Shown: positions 33,670 through 46,454, counted from the first letter of the stretch. The stretch: 64,000 nucleotides of DNA from Desmodus rotundus (GCF_022682495.2 NC_071387.1:200982143-201046142), one strand, 5' to 3'. Notes: generated from the letters alone by a model not told the origin. A program made the numbers and translations.

Positions 33670-34990
33670 CACAATTAAGGTGGAAAGTGATAGCAATGTG
33701 ATTCACTGAACCACTCTCTATTTTTTTACTCACTAATCCAGCTACAGAAATCATACAAGCCAGATAAATATGTATTTTACCAGTTTTGCACCTTTTCAGG
33801 CATAGGCAGTCTTCCAAGAAATTTCCATGAGTTGTTAGCTCCCTTCTGTATTCGTATGCAATACAGCAGATTCCTAGTCTAAGTGCATCATTATATTTCC
33901 TGAGAATCCCCTCAGAGATTGAAAAAATGATAAATGAGCTGTTGATGCGAAAACCATTGTTTTTGTTTTATGTAATTTCATAGGAAATTTCAAAGCCGAG
34001 ATGCTGCCTTGTAAATTATAATAGTTGCAAATATCCAAATACACACACAAATCGGTGCAGAGGGTGCAGCAATTAGTACCTGACCGCAACATTCACAGTG
34101 AGCGACGTGGTCGGTGCTCCTGCCGCACAGGGAAGTTACTGTTTCTGGGTGTAGAAGTAGTAACTTAGGGTCTGAATACGGATTATTATTTCCCCGGAGA
34201 TCATATAAACCATTTTAACATGCTGATGTGGTTAATATTTCAGTAACGTAATACTTGTTGCTTTCACAATTATAACTCAAATAACTCTTTTCAGCACGTT
34301 GCTTTGCCATCTTACTCTGTGCAATTTTCCTTTAAAATTACTGCCATACTTTTCTTTCTGTGATTACACCATGTTTTCTTTTGACTTTCCTTTTTTACAT
34401 AAAATACATAGAGTAAAGTGTTTCACATGAATTCTGTAAAAGAAAAACATAATGACTGAGGCCCACTAGGCTCTGAGAGCTCAGGCCTAGAAAACCTGGG
34501 AACTTCTGTTTTTACTTTGAATTTTATGCTGATCAAGATTCAGTTTCTATCCCCAAGTCTGTCAATGCCAGTTTTACCAGTTATTATGATTATATAATTT
34601 GATTAAATATTACACAAAATTAGAAATATGAGTGAAAATAAATTAGGAGTTGATTCTGTGAAAACTAAGTCAAATGTTTACAAAATGCTTAAAAAGTGAG
34701 TTACTAAAGAAATCAAATTACATGCAGGTAAGGCAGTTGTAAAAAAATAATTCAATTATAAAAACCTGGAAAGATTCTGCACTCAGACTGCTCTGCAATG
34801 TCTTGATCTTCTCTTTCCATATTAATGAAGTAGAAACCATAAAAGTGAAGATGATATAAATGAGAGTGTGATTTATGCCAAAAATTTTTTTCAAAAATTT
34901 AATCAGGAGCCAAAACTCAAAGGAAAGAACTTGGCTCCACTCAAGATTTGGTGAATGAATGTGCAATTTACAAGCTTTAATTTTAAAAGG
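33670..34990. other. unique AT-rich sequence, no gene seen
   Basis: No recognised repeat over about 1.3 kb. Confidence 0.35.
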
Positions 34991-35019
34991 TTATATAGTT
35001 TTTATTACCTCCCCCTGTC

Positions 35020-35230
35020 AACCCACTTTTTAAAATTGAAATATATTTGACATATAACATATAACATTATGTAAATTTAAGATATATAATATGTTAATTA
35101 GGTACATTTATAAATTTATAATGATAGTCATTGTAGTGATAATTAGCACCTCTACACATCACATAATTACATCTCTCTTTAGTGGTTGAAATAATAAAAA
35201 CCTAGTCTCTTAGCAAGTTCAATGTACTTG
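35020..35230 (-). mobile_element. L1M 3' UTR fragment (antisense)
   Basis: aaattgaaatatatttgaca, tataacatataacattatgt, atgatagtcattgtagtgat and gcacctctacacatcacata resemble antisense L1M ends. Confidence 0.65.
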
Positions 35231-35741
35231 ATTACAAGTGTATAAAAACACACTTAGTAAAAAAAATCAAAACAGGGCCATAAAGTGAGGCCCTTAAGCA
35301 CTCAATGGAAGAGAAAAAGGAGTGAGGCAACACGTTAGCTCCCTTTAGGAATACTTGGGAGTATTCTCTTACTTGTACGCTCACTCGAAGCATGTGACAA
35401 ATTATTTCACTTCTGTCATTGCCTGTTTCCTATTATCTTTCCTCAAAAATGGAATGAGCATTTGTTAATAATAGGTGCCCAATCTAAACAAAAGAGGACA
35501 CTTACCAGCCTGTGTAACTTGGAAGTTCAAAGAGTGAACTTCAGGCATAAGCAAATCTAAGAACTCAAGATGATATTGTTAGCATTTTTCCTCTCCCCCA
35601 ATTTGAGTTCTACTTTTCCCCACGTTGCATTAGTTTCTAGCAACCTCAGGCGACAGAGCATATCAGTCTCGTAAGAGCAACAAAAAAAGAGCAACTGGCC
35701 CATGTTGGCTCATGTAGTCACTCCAATAACTCCGCATAGAA

Positions 35742-35997
35742 TAGTGATTTCCAACCCATGTGCCACAAGAATTTTTAAAACATGCAATCCCTGACTACTA
35801 AGTCAGAGGCACTGACTTCTTTTCCTTTAGAGTGTCAAATTAAAAAATGACAGCAGCCAGCAGCTGTCTGGTGTGAATGAATCAAAAGTATACTTTTTTT
35901 TTTTGTCAGATTGGCAAAAGATATATTTTTGGTGTGCCACAGAATTTTAGCAATTAGCCTACATGTGCCATGAGATGAAAACGGTTGAACATCGCTG
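35742..35997 (-). mobile_element. non-autonomous hAT element
   Basis: The left end tagtgatttccaacc and the reverse complement of the right end cagcgatgttcaacc match at 11 of 15 positions. Flanking 8-mers gcatagaa (35734-35741) and gcacagga (35998-36005) agree at 6 of 8, fitting the 8-bp hAT target duplication. The body includes ttggtgtgccacagaatttt and acatgtgccatgagatgaaa. Orientation is set by convention only. Confidence 0.82.
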
Positions 35998-36275
35998 GCA
36001 CAGGAAAAGGAAATACTCTGGGTCAGCCCCCAGTGTAAGCGACCACACATAGAGCAAAATCAAGGTACTATTACCAAAAGAAGGAGCATAAAATTCTGGG
36101 CAGGCCAAAATTGTAAATGTCCACTATTAAATTCCTTTTTTCCCATTACTCCTTTTTTTCTCTTCAGTCACTTTTTTTTTTCCCTGGGTAAGGACTTGAA
36201 CTAAGTCCTCTTTGAGCTTTTTCAAGTGGCTCACTGTTAACTCAATAGTAATAAATAAAAAAGTAAGCTCTGTAT

Positions 36276-36480
36276 TGTTATGGGTTGAATTGTGTCTCCT
36301 CAAAATTCATGTGTTAAGTCCTAACCTCCAGTACCTCAGAACATGACCTTATTTGGAGATAGTCCTTATAGGTAATCAAGTTAAAGTGAGGTCATTAGTG
36401 TGGGCCCTAATCCAATGAGACTGGTGCCCTTATAAAAAGGAGAAATTGGGAGAGGCACCCATACAAGGAGAAGTCAACAA
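36276..36480 (+). mobile_element. MaLR LTR 5' part
   Basis: Begins tgttatgggttgaattgtgt and continues cctcaaaattcatgtgttaa, gtcctaacctccagtacctc, gaccttatttggagatagtc and cccttataaaaaggagaaat. The 3' half is missing. Confidence 0.92.
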
Positions 36481-39095
36481 TGTATACATGAGGGAAGGAG
36501 ATAGGAGGAGAGATGGGAAGAATGTATAGGTAGGTGTACATTATTGATAGTATTTTGTTCTTGGCTTGGATGAATATTCACCATACCTTTTTTGGGGGGG
36601 TGGTAAATAAAAATAAATTTTAAAAATAAAAATTAAAAGAATCATTCATGAACCAATGATGATAATCTATTATGATCAATTCAATTCTGTTTACCTGTAA
36701 TCCAAATAAAGTATATTATGTAGACAAAAATCAGTAAAAGAATAGGATCAATAACTTCCAAACTACCAGAATAAAAAAAAAAAAAGAAAGTAAAAGTTAA
36801 GAGGAAATGGGAAAAAGCACCCCCCAAAATTCATTACTCTTTTGGTTTTGTTTTTTAGTATATTTTCTTCATTGTAAACTAGAGGAAATTTCTTCATACA
36901 CCAGTTACTGGAAACTTGTGGCCTACACTGAGCCCCTCAGAGTCCCCAAAGGGTTAGAATCTCACCACCCAACTTCACATGCTGTCTTTGGAATTGGGGC
37001 AAAGGGCTTTTATGTGTCTTGTCTGAGTCTGTATTCTTGAAAGTAAACATCTCAGTGACCTTAAGTATTGATGCTATTGCACCTTAGAAACACATGGTTT
37101 AAGACGTATGTTCGCAGAAACCAGTCTGACGATGTCACTCAACAAAACCATTTCCAGAAGCTTAGCACTTAATTGGCCTTATTAGCACCATCTGCTCATC
37201 AGTCTTCCTTGTGGAAAAGTGTTTTCACTGGAGAGCAACAAGTTGAAAACAAGGCAGATCACCACACTTTCTTTTGAATTGGATACCACATTTTGCCTGC
37301 CTCTTATCACAGTTTTAAGTCACCAAATTAAATAAGGTAGCTGAATCATAGCACGTGCATTACGTGTTAGGCCCTGGCTTTCTCTGATCCCTCGGGCACA
37401 TGCTCACATCCAGAAGTCTGTTTCGGCCCAGACCTGCCCCATCGGATTACTTAGCCAGACATTTGGAGAAATTTTCTTTTACTGGTAATTTTTGAGCAAA
37501 TTTGTTCAGACACTCAGTTTTTTTATTCTACAAGTCTGGTTGTTCTAACACATTAGGTGTAAAGGATCATGCAGAAATTAAAATCAGATGCTGGGTGAAG
37601 ATCTGAACTAAGTATCACTCTGATTATAAATGCATTTGACAACTAAGCACTAAGAATATGTGAGTTTACTGTATGGGCTTCTTCCCTTCAATGTTTACTT
37701 TAATTCTGTGAATTTAACCATGTTTATTTGGAAGATATTTATAAAATAAACTAAAGAAATATTATAGTTAATCATAACATTCATTTCAGAATTTGAGTTA
37801 AAATTTATATTAAAACTGTGGCCACTCCTTTACACCTATACATCACTTTCTACAAAGAAAAATGTAACAAAAAAATTGTAATGTGCCAAAGCAGCAATTT
37901 AGCCAAAGCAAACATAACGCTTATTAAGGAAGAGAATGTAAACAGCAGCTTTCTTTTTTAGCCATCTTGGCTGTGGGTATAACTGTTTATATTACACCAA
38001 ACTAATACTTTTTATTAAAAAAAATAAAATGATAAACAAGAAAAATAAGACTATGTTCAGAGCTCTCTCTAGAACATAAAAGTCTCTCCCAGGAGAAAAC
38101 AGCAAAAAGTAGTTTTAAAAAATGTAAATTTAAGTTTATTCTCTGTTTTTTCATTAAAAATGCACACACACACACATACAAGCCTTGAGTTTGGTTAGAA
38201 TACACTACAGCAACAACCATGGCTGTAAAATACAGCATTTAAATTTTTTTAAATTTTACCTTATTTTAACCCTAACCCTAAAAAATATAGCAATTTTGTA
38301 GACTGATAAAACCAAAGGGATTCAGTATAATGGCTAAAAGCCACTTTGTTCTTAATCTAAAAGAATGTTAACAATTTTAATCCCCTCTTAAGCTTGCTGT
38401 GCTAATTACAGGAGATACAGGCAGATATTCAGACAAGAGCAGCCATTTTTATTGCAAAACATGCATTAAAATTTGTACATAAACAATGTGAACTGGAGTT
38501 GTGCTATTTCAGATTTTCTCTATTTCCTGTTTCTATAACTAACAATTTGGCATTTCTCACCAAATGTCTTGTTAGTTTTATTCCGCTTTGTAGCAAACGC
38601 TTATTAAGACAACACAAAAATAACATAGTGCAGTTATTGGTCTTACACAAAAATACATATTTTAAACCAATTATTCACACATTTTAGGTTGCGTCATTCT
38701 TAATTTTAAAATTTCCGTGGAAATATGAACTCCCACAGGGGAAAGATTATGTGAAGACACAGGGAGAAGACGGCCAGCTACAAGCCAAAGGAGAATGGGC
38801 TTCAACAAAACCATCCCTGCCCGCACCTTGATCTTGGACTTCAGTCCCCAGGGTTGTGACCAAATAATCTTCTGTTGTTTAACCACTACCCCCCTAAAAA
38901 GGAAGGAAAAGATGAAATCTGCTAATTCTCCATTATGACCATTAGTACAGAACAACATTTTACCTCATGTAGCCACTTTGAGTAAAATTGAATTAACAGC
39001 AAAGGAAACAAATATTTAAAATGTACCTGTAAATACTGAAGTGAAACATAGTTATGGTAATACATCTATTAAGAAAATCTAATCTGTGTTAAAAT
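36481..39095. other. long repeat-poor stretch
   Basis: Apart from short A/T runs and a small (CA)n at 38162-38176, about 2.6 kb carries no recognised repeat or coding signal. A short aaccctaacccta motif at 38268-38280 is only two telomere-like units. Confidence 0.35.
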
Positions 39096-39099
39096 TAAT

Positions 39100-39625
39100 C
39101 CTAACATTATTTAACGGTACTCCCACCAAAAACTTCAATGGGAGTCTAATCAGGGGAGGAAGAGATTATAGTAATCCAAACTGCGGAACAGTCTATAAGA
39201 CATCTGACCTGGATGCTTCTATGAGGGCAATGGCAGGAGAGACAAAAAAAAAAAGGCTGGGGAAGTTCTAGATTGGGTTCTGGATTAATCTAGAAAGGTT
39301 CTAGATTAAAGGAGACCAAAGAGACTTGACAGCTAGATGCAAGGCAGGATCTGCCACTGGTTCTAAAGCAGCATTTAGTGTGATTTGCATTGGATACCAT
39401 TGGGGCAATTGAGGTCACTTGAAAACAGACTGCATATTAGATAATAATGAATTAATGTTAAATTTATTAAGTGTAATCATTGAATTGTTATTACGTAGAA
39501 TGTCCTTGTTCTTGAAAGATATATGCTGAGCCATCAGGACACGTGCAACTATTAAAATGAAGAAAAAAATATATAAATCTATAGAGAGAAGCAAATATGG
39601 TAAAATTTTAATTTTTGAACCTGCA
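39100..39625 (+). mobile_element. L1M-type 3' region, degenerate
   Basis: gaccaaagagacttgacagc, tagatgcaaggcaggatctg, agataataatgaattaatgt, tagaatgtccttgttcttga and agagaagcaaatatggtaaa follow the order of an old L1M-like 3' UTR. An internal gttctagatt motif is repeated three times near 39264-39310. Confidence 0.45.
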
Positions 39626-40129
39626 TGAATAGTATATGATTGTTCGTTGTTCTATTTTTTTTTAACTTTTCCCTAGGTTCAAAAAATTTTGTAATACAAC
39701 ATTGACAGTTAAAAAAGCCAAACTACCTACTTTGAAAAGTACACTGTTTCTACCGAAAAGTAGGTGCTCCCTCCTCCGTTCCCACCCTAGCCCTCCAACC
39801 TCGTGTCCTCTAACGGTACCAGCTGTCTGTTGGCTAAACTGTCCTGTCATTCCCCGGGGCCTCTGGGGTCGTGCAGAAACCGCTCACACGGTGAATCCAC
39901 TGCAGCCACTGACCTGTTCTCTTCCGTGAGACGCTGCTCATGCTCGGGTGCACGTGATTTATTCCGTTCAGGTCCTCTGCATGCTTACTTCGTTTTTGAC
40001 TAGTCAAACAAGAATTTATATGTTATTCTAATTAAACTGAAAATGTCATAAAACTCATGGGGAGGGCCTTTATTAAAAATAAAACTTCTGTGTTTCTCAG
40101 TTTTCTATCAGTACATTAAGGGAACACTA

Positions 40130-40226
40130 CCTGCCTCCTAGGATGGCTGTGAGCATTACGTGAGCAAATGTATGAAAACCTTGAGCCAGGAGTCTGGCGG
40201 TTGGTAAATGTGCTGAAATTAAATAC
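40130..40226 (-). repeat. MIR SINE fragment (antisense)
   Basis: ctgcctcctaggatggctgt, gagcattacgtgagcaaatg, aaaaccttgagccaggagtc follows reverse MIR. Confidence 0.65.
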
Positions 40227-40564
40227 ATCACGACAACTGTTTTAACCCTAACTTTAATTTAAGGAGCAGGGTTTTATCTGTTGTTTGTAAGGAAAACAGG
40301 CTGGTCTATGCATGAGAATTCACAATTAAATTTAAACATATCATTTCTAGTGACAGAGAGTGAGTAAAGCCTCAGAAAATATTTTACTCAAATGACCCGC
40401 CCATTAGATGGATATTACCTGATCAAGAGAAAGATGGTGTTACGGAAATCCACAGGTAATATTAAAGTGCTGTGACTTGTTGCACTTGTGGTCTTTAATT
40501 CTAAATTTTTCATAGGAAAGCTCTACCTCTTTGCTATAGAATAGTGTGCAATGATTCTTGTTCT

Positions 40565-40632
40565 TTTTCATGCCCAGCACTAGTAGATGCAAGGAATGGG
40601 TGTTCAATAAATGTTTCCAGGTTGAATTAAAG
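40565..40632 (+). repeat. L2/MIR tail fragment
   Basis: cagcactagtagatgcaagg, aatgggtgttcaataaatgt resembles the common 'agtaggtgttcaataaatgt' ending. Confidence 0.45.
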
Positions 40633-41052
40633 ACGAGAGAACAAAACAGAATGTGTGCTAACAGGAAAGTTCATGGTGAGAGGGAAGAACTGCTGGACAT
40701 GTATTTTAATAGACAAGAGAAGATGAGATTGGTCTTAAAAAGAAGCACATTCTGTTCAACGAAATATAACACTTCACTTGAATCTGGGTATGGAGGAGAC
40801 ACGGGAGGTTTGAGGAGACAATCATGTTAGATCATGAATTTCCCAGGCCTTTGTTCCCTTTCCAAAATATAACTTCTTATAAAATACTTATCTTTCACTA
40901 CTATGACTAAGAAAAATGATAAATACATTGCACTTAAAGTAAAGTTTCAAAGAAAACAAGTATTTTTGACTTTAAGTAATATTTGACTCTCAACAGTCAC
41001 TGTGTAATCTAACCTTCATTTGCTCAGTCTTGGTTAAAATGCTCCTTTTTAA

Positions 41053-41274
41053 AGATTTTATTTATTTATTTTTAGAGAGACGGGAAGGGAGGGAGAAAGA
41101 GGGAGAGAAACAGCAATGTGCAAGAGAAAGATACGTCAATTGGTTGCCTCTTGCATGCCCCCAACTAGGGACCTGGCCCATAACCCAGGCATGTGCCCTG
41201 ACTGGGAATTGAACTGGTGACCCTTTGGTTTGCAGGCCAGTAATCAACCCACTGAGCCACACCAGCCAGGGCAG
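41053..41274 (-). mobile_element. VES SINE (antisense)
   Basis: tttatttatttatttttaga tail, ttgcctcttgcatgccccca, actagggacctggcccataa, tgccctgactgggaattgaa, ctttggtttgcaggccag and gccacaccagccagggc head. Target duplication aatgctcctttttaa (41038-41052) against aatgttcctttttaa (41275-41289), one mismatch. Confidence 0.97.
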
Positions 41275-41465
41275 AATGTTCCTTTTTAACTCCGCCTCTG
41301 TAGGGTAACTTTTTATGCTACTTGATTTATGTGCTTTGGTTTGCAAATTATTAGTCTAATAATTTTTACACTCTTGAATAAATGAGAATTAATCTGATAA
41401 GTATTTTAATGAATTCACATTTTAGTTCTTCAAAATTGTGTTTTGAAAAATTATGGATATTTTGT

Positions 41466-41561
41466 TCACACACACATAGGTTTATACACATATACATATA
41501 TACATACACAGATCACACACACACAAATTTATACACATATACATACACACATACATATATC
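41466..41561 (+). repeat. (CA)n/(TA)n mixed microsatellite
   Basis: Alternating acacac, acatatacat and similar units, with the same block appearing twice (tatacacatatacata). Confidence 0.9.
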
Positions 41562-41579
41562 ATTGGCAAGAAAAACCCC

Positions 41580-43000
41580 CTATAATTTAGGTTAAGATTG
41601 TTTTCTATTACAAAGTCTAATATGAATAATTTCATATTCTAACTATTCCAGCCTAAGGTTAAAATTTTAAAGCCATTAACAATGATAGAATATTTTTTTT
41701 TGTTTTTGAGGGGGAAGGAGATTAAAATATTTACTGTTGTTTAGCTGAAAAAAAAAGTGAATCCCTATTATTGGGCCATTTTCCAGGATTTATTTTCCAA
41801 AGGTAAGGCTTTAGTTTGAAAAGACAATATTTCACTATTGTCTGTTTCTTTCATATTTCCAGAAAGGATGACATTTTTAAAACAGGTATTTTGAAGCAAC
41901 AGCAATTTCCCATTTACTTAAATAAAATTAAACTTCCTCATAAAATGTTAACATGCATCTATTAAAATATTACAATGTCAGATGAATCAATACCTATTTC
42001 TTTAATAATGTTAAAAGGCTCATATCAATAGAGCCTTTAAATGTTTAAAATGACATCTAGTTATGAGACATAAACCCTACCTCTGATATAGAAATTTTAT
42101 ACATTAAAATTTTAAATAACCATTAAGTGTATTGACACGTACATTAATGTTCAAGCCTATTGTTCTGAAATCATGTTATGAAAGAAACAAATTCCTTTGT
42201 TTGAAACAAAGCCTTTCCAATTACAATAATTTAGATTTTAATTTTGAAATGATAATACTCAAAAGTCTAACATTAGTCTCAAAAAAATTAAATTCATTTT
42301 TCATCATTTTGTACCACACAAAACTGAACAACAGAAACTTTTTCTACTTAGGTGTTGGGCTGGCATTTTCATTTATTATTATCTGTATGTATTAAGTGCA
42401 TTCTTTCAAGCCACTTCAAGTATTTTTGGAACCAAGAAAAGCATAAAATAAACAAATGAATTATATATATGGCTGACATTTCTCTTGTGTGATCTCCAAA
42501 GTTGAAGATAAAAGCAAACACTATACTGTACTATTCACCAAAGTCTTTCATGTAAGTTCTAAGAAGATGAAAGAATACTTCATTTTATATTAAGTAACAG
42601 GTGGTAAGATACTAAATTAGGTTCTGGAAATAACCAAAGGTTATTAGCTTACAGAAGGTGTTACAAGCTAATTGCCACTTTTATTTTATTATTCCTTATG
42701 GCAAGCCTTCCAAACACTTCTAGTTCCTACAACAAGGCATCCTCAACTCAGGCACGGCTAACCAAAATATCCAAAAAGAAAGTCAACTGTTGAAAAGAAA
42801 GCCCTGTTTCATCTCCCACAAACCCACTCCCACCCCACTCCACCACCATCCCTGGGAGCGATTCTAACCATAACCTCTCCTTCCCACCCCACTCACAATG
42901 CATTTCTAGGATACTACAACCACTAAGATCTAAAGGATTATATCAAAATCAAGACAGATATGACTAGTTCCCTATCTATTGCCACTTCCCCAATTTAATA
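41580..43000. other. very AT-rich unique sequence, no gene seen
   Basis: No recognised repeat or coding signal. Confidence 0.35.
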
Positions 43001-43011
43001 TGGCTTATATA

Positions 43012-43353
43012 TCAATTTAAAGGGCCTTCAGCTTTCTCTAGCAGCAGCATTTTCAGAGAAGGTGGCTCCTCCTTCCCTGATACAATTATGGTATCAACCA
43101 AGAGTGTAATCTCATTCTCCTTTGTTGATGTCTGATGTGACCCAGTTTTGGCTACTTCTGGTCCATGAGGTATGAGGGAAGTCTCCTGGGTGCACTTTTG
43201 AAAAGGATTTTGCTCACAGTCGGATGATCCTTTCATTTCTCCTTGAATGTTTGAGGATGCAGTCACCTTGTGACCAGGAGGTGTAGGTCTGGGACGACAG
43301 GCCCGCATTCTGAGGGCAGCGGAGAAGGGTGAGCCTAGCTCACTGAGCTCCAT
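43012..43353 (-). CDS. unidentified 113-codon ORF, possible exon or retrocopy
   Basis: ATG at 43353 opens a frame ending at the TGA at 43012-43014. The nearest upstream stop is about 6 codons before the ATG. Composition is near 50 percent GC with several CpGs, unlike the very AT-rich flanks, and the product is a plausible hydrophilic protein (starts MELSELGSPF, ends KEEPPSLKMLLLEKAEGPLN). An acceptor-like ttgcag lies just upstream of the ATG on the minus strand. No known domain, signal peptide or membrane segment is seen. It could be a terminal exon, a processed copy, or chance. I name no family. Confidence 0.25.
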   Translation of the reverse strand: MELSELGSPFSAALRMRACRPRPTPPGHKVTASSNIQGEMKGSSDCEQNPFQKCTQETSLIPHGPEVAKTGSHQTSTKENEITLLVDTIIVSGKEEPPSLKMLLLEKAEGPLN

Positions 43354-43359
43354 ACCTGC

Positions 43360-45775
43360 AATCCCCAGTCTTCAGCCTTCTTGTTTCAGGAGATGTTTTA
43401 ATGTCTTTATGGAGTATGTAATTAATGGCTGGGTGATCTGTTACTTGTAGCAAAAATCTTTGTAGCTGATTTTCTGAAAATTAAAAGATGATACCTTGCC
43501 TGTTTCACTTAACTCCAAGCCCTACTGTCAAGCCTTTTAATGATACCTCTTTTGAAGAGAAATGTTTCATCTTCTATTTTTCTCTCTTATGCTATGTACC
43601 TACTCTTATTTTGGACAAGAGTTTATTACTAGAAAGTAAGCTTTATGAAATTATAGAGAATTAAGTTATCTGTCCCATTTAAGTACCCTTACCCCAGCAT
43701 TGTGATATGCCAGCTTTTAAAGTATTCGATCTCTTCCCAAACCTCACCATCAACATTAGACTGTGTTTGCAGGAAAGTATATTAAATGGTTCTGTACTTC
43801 ATATAATTTTAAAATCAAGATGAAAGAGGCCCCTATGCAGTGATTTTTCCTCAGCCCCATCCCAGAACTGGTGAAACTCAAGTCTTTAAAGGCGGGATAC
43901 AGGAATATGTATTGTGACAAGCTCCCCCACTAAAGGCTGAGAGCCAAAGGCTTTACATAACTTATTTTGAAGAGTTGGTTTAGAGGTAAAGGAGATTTTG
44001 AGATGGGATGCTTGAGGCTCTTAAGTAATCCTGAAGAAATGGGCCACCTGGGAGCTTTCTCGGCCATTTGCCACATTCCAATGCTTCCTGGCCAGTGGTC
44101 ACGTGAACTTCTAAACTTTCATAAGGAGAGTACAACCCAAGAAGGCTTCCCCCTTCTATTAAAATTATTTACATAAATCTAACAAGGAAATAACAGTCCC
44201 CCGGCTAGTAATTTCTTTCGGCTTACATTGAGCCATCTCTGAGAGAAAATCTTGAATAGAAGCTGCTTCTCAATGCTCCACATTAGAAAGCAAAACTATG
44301 CATCAAAGGTGCTCAGGAAGGAAGCGACAACAACAACGAGTTGTGGGTATAGTGTTCCACCAGACGAATCTCTCTTCTCTCTGCCTCCCCTAGGCAAGGC
44401 GGTTGGGGCGGGAAAGGGAGTACAGGGTCTCTAATTCCTTTTTGGGCCCTTGAAAGAGTTCAGTCATTAAGGAAAGAGACTTCACCACCAGAAGGCTGAG
44501 TACCTAGTATAAGTAATATTACATTACTTATTAACATTACTTTGACTACACAATAAAGAGACTTTGCTGAAGAATAATTCTGACTGAAACCTGAAACTTT
44601 CACACACTGGTTTATAAAATGACCTATTATTTCCACAGAGCTAACAAGAAAAAGGAAATTTCCCCCAGATCATTGGCCAAAAAGCCCCCTAAAATACATG
44701 GCAATCAAGGATTTGGGTTGGGATGCATCTGAAATTTACAGGCACATGAATGACTTATCCAGCTTTTCTCCTTTGTTCTGCCCCACCTGAATCTTCAGAA
44801 GATGCAGGAGCTAAACAGGAGGACTCTCAAAAATAACAGACAACCCGAACCCTAGAGGATAGTGGGAGACAAAGGGCAGAGAAGTATGATGAGAGGTAAG
44901 GTTGCCATCTCATCTCAAGGGCCCCAGATAAGGACAGATACATCTATTACAGGAAAGAAATGCACTGGAGGTAATTGACCATGTCCAAACAGAAGGGGCA
45001 TAGACCCCTAAAATCTAGCCCAGACAAAAGGTACCGAGTAGAAACTCACTGAATGTGGATGAGTCTTCCAACTTTTTAGGGGAAGCTAGGAAACTGAATG
45101 TTTATGTGAAAGTTCCTAATTTCTAAATGTTGGCTCAAAACAATTTTTAAACACTGTGTCAGCCAATAAAAACACATCTTTAGGGTTGAATTTGACTTGT
45201 GAGCCTACCTACGTTGCAACCACAGAATCTGGCCTTCAAAGGTGAAATAGGAGAGTAAAAGACTATTGAGATTCCCAGATAAACTGGGGAGGGGAGGGTT
45301 AGGTATCTTTTCAAAATCATTAAAGAGCTTTTTCCCCTGCCTTTCTGAGCACATGACATTGGCCCCAATCTACTTGAAACATTGAATCATCCCTTGGCCT
45401 GGGGCAAAGCTTTGGAATTTTTTTGCAGGAAAAAAAAATGTAAAGAGAAAGAAAGACCCAGGGTAAATAAGTTGAAGATTTATGTGCACAACTGTTAAGT
45501 TTCTAGAGTGATGCTGCTTGGAAAAATCTTGGAGCATTTTGCCTGGCTAAGTTCAGGCGTTTTAAAGGAGCTCATCAATTAGTAACCCACAACCTGTTCA
45601 GACACTGGCAAGCAGAGAGGAGATATAGTTTAGAAATTCCTGGAGTTCAGACTCCACAGGCCTTGCTCAATTGTCATATTTACTCACATTTGCCCAAAGC
45701 ACGGGGCGGAGGGGAGGATGAGGAGTGCCCAGGCTGCAAGGCTCTCTCACTGCTGGCCTAATACAGTGTCATGAA
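43360..45775. other. unique sequence, no gene seen
   Basis: About 2.4 kb without a confident repeat. A small palindrome-like aagtaatattacattactt lies near 44512. Confidence 0.35.
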
Positions 45776-45783
45776 CCGGTTTA

Positions 45784-45998
45784 CAGGGGTGTCAAACTCA
45801 CCTTCCCCGGGGGGCCACATCAGCCCTGCGGTGGCCTGCAAAGGGCCAAATGGAATTTTAGGACTGTATAAATGTAACTACTCCTTAACTGGGGGCAAGG
45901 AGCTCAGCGCTGCTGCTGGGTAGAAACAAGGTGCGGGGCCAGATAAAACAAGGCAGAGGGCTGGATTCGGCCCACCGGCCTTGTGTTTGCCACCTGTG
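45784..45998 (+). mobile_element. non-autonomous hAT element of bat type
   Basis: Ends caggggtgtcaaactca and the reverse complement of the right end cacaggtggcaaacaca match at 13 of 17. The body (gggggccacatcagccctgc, ggaattttaggactgtataa, atgtaactactccttaactg, ggattcggcccaccggcc) matches my memory of the nhAT family expanded in vespertilionid bats. Flanking 8-mers ccggttta and tgggttaa agree at only 5 of 8. About 215 bp, no transposase. Confidence 0.88.
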
Positions 45999-46006
45999 TG
46001 GGTTAA

Positions 46007-46235
46007 GAGCTCTGTCTTTGGAGGCAATCTCAATTACATTCTCAGTTCTCTTTCTTCCTGGCTGGTTGACCCTTTGTCTAGGTGCTTAACATCTCTGAGG
46101 CTTAATTTCCTTCCCTGTGTAATGGAGAGCACGGTAGCAATTATCTCGTGGATTTTAAGGAATGAGATAGTAATGTAAAGCACTTAATTTAGTACATGAC
46201 ATATTCTAAGTACGAGGTGCATAGCAGTCATTGTG
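46007..46235 (-). repeat. MIR SINE (antisense)
   Basis: gttgaccctttgtctaggtg, ttaacatctctgaggcttaa, tttccttccctgtgtaatgg, aatgtaaagcacttaattta and acgaggtgcatagcag in reverse MIR order. It abuts the hAT element. Confidence 0.85.
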
Positions 46236-46454
46236 ATCGTCTCATTAATTCCCCATTGTGTTCAGCCCTTGCCTAGTTTCTCTTTCCGGTGATGACAGCT
46301 TGTTTTAATGCTCTGCCATCTCCTGAGCTGATCTAGGGCCAAATACCCTTGCCTCTCCAGCTCTGGTTGCAGCTCAGATGTGTGCGGTGAAGAAAATTTC
46401 ACACTTGTGGTTGGCCCGAATGCCTGAGTTGCTGCTCTGTTCTGTTTAGTTATA

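Noticed and set aside
38268..38280. Telomere-like aaccctaacccta
   Set aside because: Only two units in an AT-rich context. Expected by chance and not an interstitial telomere.
40241..40262. ttaaccctaact near 40243 as a piggyBac end
   Set aside because: Only a TTAA-like tetramer with no inverted partner nearby.
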